Shown piece by piece: positions 7,478-14,024 of a DNA stretch of 14,227 nucleotides (positions are counted from its first letter, which is position 1; each line of letters starts with the position of its first letter). Origin of the DNA: a bacterium. GTDB taxonomy: Bacteria > Dependentiae > Babeliae > Babeliales > UASB340. A program made the position numbers and the translations under genes. Under the pieces are notes generated by a model. It saw nothing but the letters and a program-made list of their open reading frames with translations, did not search any database and was not told the origin of the DNA. The DNA lies in NCBI GenBank assembly GCA_030630075.1, contig DAOVNS010000029.1, positions 1-14,227 on the forward strand. Reading direction: 5' to 3'.

Positions 7478-7562
7478 CCTAACGCTCATCAGTCTTCGCC
7501 AAGGCTTCGACCGACAGGCTGCATTAGGCTAAATACTAAGTGTCGCATCCTTACGGAAGCTT
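7478..7562. repeat. Left arm of an 85-bp long inverted repeat
   Basis: This arm begins CCTAACGCTCATC and ends GGAAGCTT. It is the reverse complement of 7727-7811 at 84 of 85 positions; the only mismatch is C7550 against A7739. With the 164-nt loop it fills 7478-7811 of the 449-bp gene-free gap 7384-7832; the remaining 7384-7477 holds only AT-rich upstream DNA of the cupin gene. No transposase and no clear target-site duplication (left flank AATATCA, right flank ATACAAA) is seen. The arm is also an open frame for 28 codons, which I treat as chance. Confidence 0.95.
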
Positions 7563-7726
7563 TATTTAGATAGATTTTTTTTGTAACTGTCTTATTACAT
7601 AATAATGCGAAGAAATAAGTTAATATTAAATTTTATTGAGATTTATTATAAGTAATATCTTCTGGTAAAAAACGAAATTGTATTTTGAAATGTTATAATA
7701 ATTGCTTAAATAATAAAATTTTAATT
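7563..7726. other. 164-nt AT-rich loop of the inverted repeat, no ORF
   Basis: Lies between the two repeat arms. It contains no credible coding frame. It includes TGTTATAAT (7691-7699), an extended -10 facing the Fic gene. Otherwise I see only A/T-rich sequence with short T and A runs. Confidence 0.7.
7691..7699 (+). promoter_or_regulatory. Extended -10 promoter candidate for fic-phospholipase genes
   Basis: TGT followed by consensus TATAAT, in the loop of the inverted repeat. No good -35 exists at 16-18 nt, which is usual for extended -10 promoters. Transcription starting near 7706 would carry the whole right repeat arm in the 5' leader of the Fic mRNA. Confidence 0.4.
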
Positions 7727-7811
7727 AAGCTTCCGTAAAGATGCGACACTTAGTATTTAGCCTAATGCAGCCTGTCGGTCGAAGCCTTGGCGAAGACTGA
7801 TGAGCGTTAGG
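7727..7811. repeat. Right arm of the 85-bp inverted repeat
   Basis: Pairs with 7478-7562 with one mismatch. Its last 51 bp (7761-7811) is itself a small unit with 8-bp imperfect ends, CCTAATGC and GCGTTAGG, and holds the core AGCCTTGGCGAAG (7783-7795). The same 13-mer recurs in the same orientation at 12111-12123. The arm ends 21 bp before the Fic start codon, so it lies in the gene's leader. Confidence 0.95.
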
Positions 7812-7832
7812 ATACAAAAAGAAAGTTGAAGT

Positions 7833-8588
7833 ATGTATAGCAATCGAATTAAGGAAATAGACGCACTACAAAAAGAGATCAATCAATATCGTCCCTTAAA
7901 GAAAAAAATTGTAGATGAGTTAAAAGAGTATTATAAAATCGGTCTTACTTATACAAGTAATGCTCTTGAGGGAAATTCATTAACAGAAACTGAAACAAAA
8001 ATAGTTCTAGAAGATGGAATCACAATTGGCGGCAAACCGCTTAGAGAGCATTATGAAGCCGTTGGTGCAGCAGAAGGTTATGATTTTATTTATAAACTAA
8101 TAAAAAAAGAAACAATAACAGAAAAAGATATTTTAAAATTACATAAGATTTTTTATTATCGTATTGATGTTAAAAAAGCGGGAAAATATAGAAAGGAGCA
8201 AGTTTTTATTACAGGGACTGACTTTATTCCTCCAGCCCCAAAAGAAGTTCCACTTTTAATGCATGAATTTATTCAAAATATTCCTAAATTAAAAAAAGAT
8301 TTACATCCGGTTGAGTGTGCTGCTATCGTTCACAAAGATTTAGCAACAATTCACCCTTTTGTTGATGGAAATGGAAGGTGTGCCAGATTGTTGATGAATT
8401 TAATTTTGTTGCAAAGTGGTTATGTTGTAACAATGATTCCTCCAATAATTAGAAGTGATTACATAAATGCATTGAAAAATTCACAAACAAATAAAATGGA
8501 TAACACTTTATTTATAAACTTTATTTCTTCTATGGTTTACGAAGCGCAAAAAGATTATTTAAGAATACTAAATACATTGTTTAGTTAA
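7833..8588 (+). CDS. Fic-domain protein AMP-transferase (class II, autoinhibited type)
   Basis: 251-residue Fic enzyme, expected to move AMP (or another phosphate-linked group) from a nucleotide to a target protein hydroxyl. The active motif HXFX(D/E)GNGRXXR is complete at 174-185 (HPFVDGNGRCAR), with catalytic His174, metal-binding Asp178 and phosphate-binding Arg182. A preceding inhibitory motif [ST]XXXE[GN] is present as Ser42-Asn-Ala-Leu-Glu46-Gly47, N-terminal to the Fic core, which marks class II. Glu46 would block productive ATP binding until released. The target-positioning flap is around 122-135 (KEQVFITGTDFIPP). No signal peptide is seen, so it acts in the cytoplasm or needs a dedicated secretion route. 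The ribosome site is weak (GAAG). The next gene starts 27 nt after the stop, suggesting co-transcription with the first phospholipase. Confidence 0.94.
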   Translation: MYSNRIKEIDALQKEINQYRPLKKKIVDELKEYYKIGLTYTSNALEGNSLTETETKIVLEDGITIGGKPLREHYEAVGAAEGYDFIYKLIKKETITEKDILKLHKIFYYRIDVKKAGKYRKEQVFITGTDFIPPAPKEVPLLMHEFIQNIPKLKKDLHPVECAAIVHKDLATIHPFVDGNGRCARLLMNLILLQSGYVVTMIPPIIRSDYINALKNSQTNKMDNTLFINFISSMVYEAQKDYLRILNTLFS

Positions 8589-8615
8589 TTTTTATTTAAA
8601 AAAGGAGAAGAGAAT

Positions 8616-10271
8616 ATGAAGAGAGTAAGTATTTTTTTAAATTTGTTTTTGGTTGTGTTCAATAACGCTTTTTGTATTCTTGATACAACTATTGTTGATA
8701 CAAATATTGATACAAATTTAATATCGTCTACAGATAAAAAGGATTTAATTTTAGATTGTTATAAAAGAACCCCTTTCCCTGAATTAGAAATGTGTCGTTT
8801 TGTGATTGATACAGATTTAGATCTTTCTCATCAAGAAACATGGTTCAATATGGATCGTTACACTAATGTTATAAAGCCTGCTTATGTAAGAATGCTTGGT
8901 CAAAATTATGTAGAAGGTATGCAATTACCTAAAGTTGGAATTTGTGGTAGCGGTGGTGGATACCGTGCTATGATCGCCTACTCTGCTTTGTTGGAGGCTT
9001 TAGAAGAATCCGGATTATTAAATATTACTTCTCACCAATCAATTCTTTCTGGTTCTACGTGGGCAACGATTGCTTTATTTTTAAGAGCTCAACAACATCC
9101 AGGTTTATCTTTGCTTGATTTTAAAAACATCTTAAAACACCGAGTTGTTGATCTTGGTTTTTATGGCATGGCCCACAAAGGAGTCAAAAAGAAGTTGGCA
9201 GCAAAAGATGCAATAAGAAAAGAATTGTCTGAAGCTAAAAAAAGCAACCAAAGAAGTGTTAAGCCAATTGATATTTGGGGCGCTTTATTTGCAAACAATC
9301 TTTTGGGTGATATTTGGGAAGAAGATCCTCATGGTTTTACTTTTGCAAAGTTAAGAACATTTCTAGAGCAATCAACTCAATATCCATTTCCTATTTTTAC
9401 AACAACAATTAAAGATTTTGATCCAAATGACGAATTAATGGAAGTGACACCCTATTTTGCGGGGTGTAATCCTTTGGGCGGTTATGTACAAACAAATCTT
9501 TTTGGCAGACGTTTTGAAAATAGAAAACTTGCAGAAAATTTCACCGATGATGAACTTAAAATTTTAGAAGAAGATTTAGCAACATGGATGGGATTATTTG
9601 GTAGTGCTTACAGCATTAGTCCTTTAGATGGAATTCAATTTTTACAAGATACTTGTTCGGGTATTGGAAGGAAATTGTTTGGAGATCATGGAAAAGGTTT
9701 TCTCAGCAGTTTTTTAGAAAAATTACATAGATTTTTTGATCAAACAATTTTATCTTCACGTTTTAATAATTTTACATATGAAATTCCTGGTTTGCCAAAA
9801 TCGAATCTAAAAAAATTAGAGCTCACAGATGGTGGTGTTGCATATGATTTATTAAATTTACCATTTGCACCTCTTTTTAGGCGCGGTATGGATGTTATAA
9901 TTATTTGTGATGCTTCTGGTGATGCACCAGGTGGAGATTTTCCTCAACTTGAAAAAGCAGAAAATTATGCAAGAAGAGCTGGTTATAATTTTCCATCACT
10001 TAAACAATCCAAGCAAATTGGAAAAAATGTTCTTGTATTTGAAAGTAATGATCCAGATTATCCAACTCCAACATTTATTTATGTTGAAATTAGTAAGGCG
10101 TTGAGTACTTTGAAATTTAATTATGATTCAGAGGAATATGAAAACTTATGGAATGATATTTATCGTTCAATAATTAATCCTGAAACATTAAAAAAAATTG
10201 AAGGTGCTATTGTTAGAAAAACTTGCATGATGAATGGTGTGTGTGCGAATTTTGGAGATCTTTTATTTTAA
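8616..10271 (+). CDS. Exported cytosolic-PLA2-type phospholipase (patatin superfamily), copy 1
   Basis: 551-residue putative phospholipase A2/lysophospholipase with the Ser-Asp dyad of eukaryotic group IV cPLA2. The oxyanion loop is GSGGGYRAM (111-119) with Arg117. The nucleophile is Ser145 in SILSGSTW, exactly 28 residues after the Arg, as Ser228 lies after Arg200 in human cPLA2-alpha. The catalytic Asp is Asp405 in TDGG, followed by LPFAPLFRRGMDVIIICDAS, which mirrors the cPLA2 order. Intermediate blocks (EVTPYFAG, NLFGRRF, WMGLFGSAYS) also follow cPLA2. Residues 1-20 are a signal peptide (MKRVSIFLNLFLVVFNNAFC), so the enzyme leaves the cytoplasm. AGGAG lies 8-9 nt before the ATG. No C2 domain is evident. 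It is followed by a terminator and then by a paralogue. Action on host membranes is inferred. Confidence 0.92.
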   Translation: MKRVSIFLNLFLVVFNNAFCILDTTIVDTNIDTNLISSTDKKDLILDCYKRTPFPELEMCRFVIDTDLDLSHQETWFNMDRYTNVIKPAYVRMLGQNYVEGMQLPKVGICGSGGGYRAMIAYSALLEALEESGLLNITSHQSILSGSTWATIALFLRAQQHPGLSLLDFKNILKHRVVDLGFYGMAHKGVKKKLAAKDAIRKELSEAKKSNQRSVKPIDIWGALFANNLLGDIWEEDPHGFTFAKLRTFLEQSTQYPFPIFTTTIKDFDPNDELMEVTPYFAGCNPLGGYVQTNLFGRRFENRKLAENFTDDELKILEEDLATWMGLFGSAYSISPLDGIQFLQDTCSGIGRKLFGDHGKGFLSSFLEKLHRFFDQTILSSRFNNFTYEIPGLPKSNLKKLELTDGGVAYDLLNLPFAPLFRRGMDVIIICDASGDAPGGDFPQLEKAENYARRAGYNFPSLKQSKQIGKNVLVFESNDPDYPTPTFIYVEISKALSTLKFNYDSEEYENLWNDIYRSIINPETLKKIEGAIVRKTCMMNGVCANFGDLLF

Positions 10272-10282
10272 ACTACTAAATT

Positions 10283-10332
10283 AAAAATGAGATACATTTG
10301 TTAATTTAAAAATAATGTGTCTCATTTTTTTT
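10283..10332 (+). terminator. Rho-independent terminator after phospholipase copy 1
   Basis: AAAAATGAGATACATT (10283-10298) pairs with AATGTGTCTCATTTTT (10314-10329) through one G-U pair, with a 15-nt loop and eight Ts at the 3' side. It begins 11 nt after the stop codon. It separates the two phospholipase genes into different transcripts, at least in part. Confidence 0.85.
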
Positions 10333-10336
10333 AAAA

Positions 10337-10365
10337 TTGTGTTCTTACAAGAAACTTGTTATAAA
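10337..10365 (+). promoter_or_regulatory. Predicted promoter for phospholipase copy 2
   Basis: TTGTGT (10337-10342), a 17-nt spacer and TATAAA (10360-10365) lie directly behind the terminator and 51 nt before the second phospholipase gene. The -10 is good and the -35 weak. Its position gives independent expression of copy 2. Confidence 0.45.
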
Positions 10366-10416
10366 AATCGTATTCAAAAACATTGGTTAGATTTTTATTT
10401 TAAAAGGTAAATTTGT

Positions 10417-12039
10417 ATGAATTGTCCCGTGAGATATCTTGTTTTTTTGGCATGTTTTTTTGTAAACGTTTTTTCTTCTGTTCAAGTTGATACAAGTTTA
10501 GATATAAGTAAGGGTGAAAAAAAATATAATTCTTGTAGAATTCCATATGCAAAAAACAAAACAATAGAGTTTCTTGAACAAAATTTACCTAAAAAAGAAA
10601 AAGAATTTTTTTTAAAATCACTTTCAAGTGAATCTAAAATACCTCGAATTGATTTTTGTTTTAGTGGTGGAGGCGCAAGAGCTTTGCTCTCGTCGCTTGG
10701 TTTTATGATGGGTGCTCAAGAAACAAAATTATTAGATACCGCAACATCAATTGCAGCTCTTTCTGGTTCTGTTTGGCTTGTTGCAATGTGGATGTTAAGT
10801 AGAATTGATCCTGTGTCGTACAAAAATATTATTCAGCCAAAACTTGTTAATCAGAATTTTTATTATTTTTGGAATTTAGATTTAGATGCAATTGCTACAA
10901 AGTTGATTTTTAAATATCAAGAAACAGGACGATTTGATATGGCAGATTTGTGGGGAGCAATTTTGTGCGATCGTTTGATGGATGATGTTATGATAGATGG
11001 AAAAGTTTTTAATAAACAATATATAACCATGACTGAAACTTGTGCGCAATTAGAGTTTGGTAGCGAAATTAATAATCCTTGTTATCCATTTCCTATTTAT
11101 ACAGCTTCTATAACCTGTGTTAAACCGTACGAATGGTTAGAAATTAATCCATATTATTCGGGAAGTGATTTTTTGGGAGGATATATTCCAACACAAAGTT
11201 TTAATAGTCCTTTTAATAACGGTTATTCTCAATGTCCTGATCGAGAAGAAAGCATTGCGTCTTTTATGGGACTTTGTGGTAGTGCATATAGTTCTAGCCT
11301 TTGGGATTTTTTAGAAAATAAATGCGAAAATTTAGTACAAAAATTAGAAGAAAAGGGTTGTGCTGGATTAGTAAAATTAGTTAGGAATTTTATGTGGTGG
11401 TTTTATCAAAACAAAGATAACGTTGATCCGGCTCGTGTATTTGCATCTTATTATTGTAATTTTACATACAACATGCCAAATTTACCTTTAGGTTCTTCTT
11501 CTAACATTGAACTTGCAGATGCTGGATTTTCTTATAACCTTCCATTCGCTCCTTTGTTAAAAAGACATAGTGATATTATTGTTGTTTGTGATGCTTCTGG
11601 TAATTGTCCGGACCTTACTTTTTTTGAATTGAAATGTGCAAAAACATATGCTGACGCAAAAGGATACAAATTTCCAGATTTAGATACCTATATTCCAATT
11701 GGTGATTTTGGTGCAATTTTTGAAAGTGATGATCCTCAAGTTCCTACAATTATTTATTTTCAGAATATTATAAAAGAATCTACTTCTAAATTTAATTATA
11801 CTCAGCAAGGATCAAATGAAGTTTGTTATAGCATGAATTATATGGTTGCAGCTCATAAAACAGATATTGCAAATGCAATTTTTGATGTGTTTTGCAAAAA
11901 GAATGGCATAAGGCGAAAAGCAGGTTTGCTGGATAAAGTAATTAATAAAGCTACTAGTGCTAAAAACAGGGTGCTGAACAAGGTAGATGATGCATTAGAC
12001 GAGTTAAGCGATGTGTTCGAACAGTTAAGATGCTATTAA
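10417..12039 (+). CDS. Exported cytosolic-PLA2-type phospholipase, copy 2 (Cys-rich)
   Basis: 540-residue diverged paralogue of the gene before it. The oxyanion loop is FSGGGARAL with Arg88. The nucleophile is Ser116 in ALSGSVW, again 28 residues later. The catalytic Asp is Asp368 in LADAGFSYNLPFAPLLKR, where DAG replaces DGG. Shared blocks with copy 1 include YPFPI, LGGY, MGL.GSAYS, NFTY and CDASG. A signal peptide covers about residues 1-20 (MNCPVRYLVFLACFFVNVFS). The mature protein has about 17 cysteines, far more than copy 1, suggesting disulfides or metal binding outside the cytoplasm. A C-terminal tail of about 45 residues (after KKNGIRRKAG) is charged, helical and absent from copy 1. 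AAAGG lies 9 nt before the ATG. It has its own promoter and terminator. Substrate not determinable; both copies look catalytically complete. Confidence 0.91.
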   Translation: MNCPVRYLVFLACFFVNVFSSVQVDTSLDISKGEKKYNSCRIPYAKNKTIEFLEQNLPKKEKEFFLKSLSSESKIPRIDFCFSGGGARALLSSLGFMMGAQETKLLDTATSIAALSGSVWLVAMWMLSRIDPVSYKNIIQPKLVNQNFYYFWNLDLDAIATKLIFKYQETGRFDMADLWGAILCDRLMDDVMIDGKVFNKQYITMTETCAQLEFGSEINNPCYPFPIYTASITCVKPYEWLEINPYYSGSDFLGGYIPTQSFNSPFNNGYSQCPDREESIASFMGLCGSAYSSSLWDFLENKCENLVQKLEEKGCAGLVKLVRNFMWWFYQNKDNVDPARVFASYYCNFTYNMPNLPLGSSSNIELADAGFSYNLPFAPLLKRHSDIIVVCDASGNCPDLTFFELKCAKTYADAKGYKFPDLDTYIPIGDFGAIFESDDPQVPTIIYFQNIIKESTSKFNYTQQGSNEVCYSMNYMVAAHKTDIANAIFDVFCKKNGIRRKAGLLDKVINKATSAKNRVLNKVDDALDELSDVFEQLRCY

Positions 12040-12058
12040 CCCGTTTATAAAAATTTAA

Positions 12059-12080
12059 GGAGCTTTTCGCTCCCTTTTTT
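12059..12080 (+). terminator. Rho-independent terminator after phospholipase copy 2
   Basis: GGAGC (12059-12063), a 5-nt loop TTTTC and GCTCC (12069-12073), then C and six Ts. It lies 19 nt after the stop codon. Confidence 0.85.
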
Positions 12081-12086
12081 CTTTAT

Positions 12087-12137
12087 GAGCCGAAGACTCT
12101 TGAGCACCGTAGCCTTGGCGAAGTCGGTTGGCGTAGG
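12087..12137. repeat. Diverged copy of the inverted-repeat core unit
   Basis: Shares AGCCTTGGCGAAG (12111-12123) with the right arm of the inverted repeat (7783-7795) in the same orientation. The unit ends GGCGTAGGAT where the arm ends GCGTTAGGAT. The front half (CCGAAGACTC..TGAGC) also recalls CGAAGACTGATGAGC of the arm, as if the unit contained two shuffled parts. It is relatively GC-rich and fills the gap between the convergent phospholipase and permease genes. It cannot form the long stem because it has no inverted partner here. Confidence 0.65.
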
Positions 12138-12141
12138 ATTA

Positions 12142-12933
12142 TTAAACCAAATCTAATTTTCGTCTTAGTCTAAATGTTGCAATTAAACAAAACGATATTG
12201 CAAACAACCACAAAACAGGCAAACAAATCCAGAAATTTAGATAATTTGCTTGTCCTAAAACAGTTGCTCTAATTCCTTCCATTGCATAAATCATTGGATT
12301 TACCAGAAACGCATATGCAATATTTGGCGATAATTTCCTTACAATATACCAAGGAAATTCTACACCGCTTAAAAACCATAAAGGAAAAACTATACGGGTC
12401 CAAACTTTTCGGATTTGTGGAAATGTTTCAGGAATTGTGGTCATTAGTAGAGAAAAGAATCCAAAAAATATATTTACCGTTAAAAACATAATGAAGAATT
12501 TTATTGGTGCAAAGTTACTTAAGTCCATTTTGTTCCAAATTATTAACTTGCCTAAGGGTATTACAAGTATTGTATAAACAGAAGTTTTAAAAGCTGTGCT
12601 TGCAACAAATTTTAAAAAAACTAACCAAGATGGAATTGGTAGAGCAAGCAAATATGCGATTGTATTGTTTCCTTCTCTGTCTGCAATAAAGCTTGCCGCA
12701 AATACCCATATTTCGAAAACACAACAACTTACAATTGTTCCAACTAACCACATTTCGCCAAAGTTTTGTGTCATGCCTAAAAGTGGGAAGATGTAAGAAA
12801 CTACCGCAAGAATTACAGAAACCCATATCATGGTATCAACAATTCCGCTGATAGCATTTTTTTTGAAAACTATTAAATCCATTTTAAACATTTGCCAAAA
12901 AATATTGGCATATGATTTTATATTTTTAAACAT
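12142..12933 (-). CDS. ABC-2 type exporter permease
   Basis: 263-residue integral membrane protein with about six hydrophobic segments and the layout of ABC-2 permeases (polysaccharide, lipid or drug exporters). There is an N-terminal amphipathic stretch (NIFWQMFKMDLIVFKK), then paired helices, a long conserved middle (PIPSWLVFLKFVAS), FPLWFLSG near 185-192, then NPMIYAMEGIRA and a last helix with a basic LRRKLDLV end. The partner ATPase is upstream on the same strand (14227-14025), separated by a permease remnant and a lipoprotein gene. The start is 20 nt after the lipoprotein stop, with only a weak AGAAAG ribosome site, so translation may depend on coupling. Substrate is unknown. Confidence 0.9.
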   Translation of the reverse strand: MFKNIKSYANIFWQMFKMDLIVFKKNAISGIVDTMIWVSVILAVVSYIFPLLGMTQNFGEMWLVGTIVSCCVFEIWVFAASFIADREGNNTIAYLLALPIPSWLVFLKFVASTAFKTSVYTILVIPLGKLIIWNKMDLSNFAPIKFFIMFLTVNIFFGFFSLLMTTIPETFPQIRKVWTRIVFPLWFLSGVEFPWYIVRKLSPNIAYAFLVNPMIYAMEGIRATVLGQANYLNFWICLPVLWLFAISFCLIATFRLRRKLDLV

Positions 12934-12953
12934 TTTAACTTTCTAAATATTTA

Positions 12954-13898
12954 TTATTGGGAGTGTTCAATAATATTCGTTAGATTTTTTTTATTTATTA
13001 TATTCAATTTATTTAATTTTTCTTCCGCTTGCGCATCATTTAAATATTTATTATGTTCCGCCAGATAATCGTATTGTAGTTTGATTATATCGCGATCGAG
13101 TTTTAATTTTACTGGAATATCAAATGTTGCCGTGTACCAAAAGCCTTGAAATGGAATATCTTCTAGCTTTAGTTCTGTTGCAACAGATTCTAAGTGTTTT
13201 TTTGTATCATCGAAGAAATATATTTTTTTGGGTTTCCAGTTAATTGAATCAAAAAAAGTTTTTAAAACTAAACCTTTGGGATTTTGTTTTCCGGTCATTA
13301 ATATTCCTTTATAAAAAACCGGATAGCTATCAAAATTAGGTTTTAATTTATCGAATACAATTTCTGTAAATTCAAAATTGGAACTAAAATCTATTCCATA
13401 TTCTTTGAGTGTTGAATATCGCCATTCGCCCATTTTTGCAATTTGTCCAAATTTTCCTGTTTGAATTGAAGTAAGGGCAATAACCTTAATACCTTTAAAT
13501 TGTAAGTCTTTTATAAACGAAGCAGTTGATGATTCAATGCATTTATAAGTCTCGTTACTCATTATTGCGCTTAAACTTTGATCTTCGTAATGAGGATCAT
13601 AATGAGATTTAATTTTCATTTTAGTTTGAAAGTCAGACAATAATTTTTGAGCAAATTCTACATCTGACTCATCAAAAACTTCTGGATTCCATCTTATGCG
13701 TAAAATTTTATCAACTGGAACAATGAGTGTTCGATCAATATCAAAAATCACAAGAATATCTTCGGCTGTTTCTTGAAAAAAATCTTTTGATTCCTGGAGA
13801 GTTTTTATTTCTTTAATATTTGATGTTGTCCAAAATGTACAAGAAGTAAAAAACAATAATATAAATGGTAAAAAATAATATCGTTTTAAAGAAAACAT
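12954..13898 (-). CDS. HAD-fold lipoprotein, DUF2608-like phosphatase
   Basis: 314 residues with a lipoprotein-type signal peptide: a MFSLKR start, a hydrophobic core and FTSC, with Cys20 as the likely lipidated residue. The rest is a haloacid-dehalogenase fold. Motif I is FDIDRTL with Asp53 and Asp55, motif II is VIALTS with Thr143, motif III is a lysine among Lys204, Lys208 and Lys213, and motif IV is YFFDDTKKHL with Asp230 and Asp231. This is the pattern of DUF2608-type HAD proteins, known mainly from intracellular bacteria; I recall the family rather than having tested it. A phosphomonoesterase role at the envelope is likely, substrate unknown. AGGAG lies 7 nt before the ATG. It stands between an ABC ATPase and its permease, apparently in one operon. 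Confidence 0.85.
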   Translation of the reverse strand: MFSLKRYYFLPFILLFFTSCTFWTTSNIKEIKTLQESKDFFQETAEDILVIFDIDRTLIVPVDKILRIRWNPEVFDESDVEFAQKLLSDFQTKMKIKSHYDPHYEDQSLSAIMSNETYKCIESSTASFIKDLQFKGIKVIALTSIQTGKFGQIAKMGEWRYSTLKEYGIDFSSNFEFTEIVFDKLKPNFDSYPVFYKGILMTGKQNPKGLVLKTFFDSINWKPKKIYFFDDTKKHLESVATELKLEDIPFQGFWYTATFDIPVKLKLDRDIIKLQYDYLAEHNKYLNDAQAEEKLNKLNIINKKNLTNIIEHSQ

Positions 13899-13926
13899 AA
13901 AAATTCTCCTATTAAATATTTAATAA

Positions 13927-14022
13927 TTATACATAATCAAGTCGTCTTTTTAGTTTTACTATTCCAAGCAAGCCTAAGGCAACGGTAAAGAATATTATCA
14001 TCAATAAGCAAATCCAATTATT
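13927..14022 (-). pseudogene. C-terminal remnant of a second ABC-2 permease
   Basis: Directly after the ATPase stop, one minus-strand frame encodes 31 residues ending at a TAA (13929-13927). They align without gaps to the last 31 residues of the intact permease at 12142-12933. The pattern NxWICL, a hydrophobic helix, then LxRxLDxV and the stop is shared, with about 12 identities plus Lys/Arg swaps in the tail. No start codon with a ribosome site serves it, and the rest of a permease (about 230 codons) is absent. It looks like the end of a paralogous permease left by a deletion next to the ATPase gene. It could instead be a tiny membrane peptide, which I consider less likely. Confidence 0.7.
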
Positions 14023-14024
14023 TT

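Noticed and set aside
7478..7562. 28-codon open frame along the repeat arm
   Set aside because: No start codon or ribosome site; the same DNA is present inverted, so a coding role is unlikely.
7478..7811. CRISPR array or insertion sequence
   Set aside because: Only two arms in inverted orientation, with no regularly spaced direct repeats, no transposase and no target-site duplication.
8616..8675. Lipobox at Cys20 of phospholipase copy 1
   Set aside because: The residues before Cys (NAF) do not fit the lipobox pattern; a normal signal peptide is the better reading.
12282..12491. Plus-strand frames opposite the ABC permease
   Set aside because: Shadows of a clear membrane-protein gene, without ribosome sites or recognisable domains.
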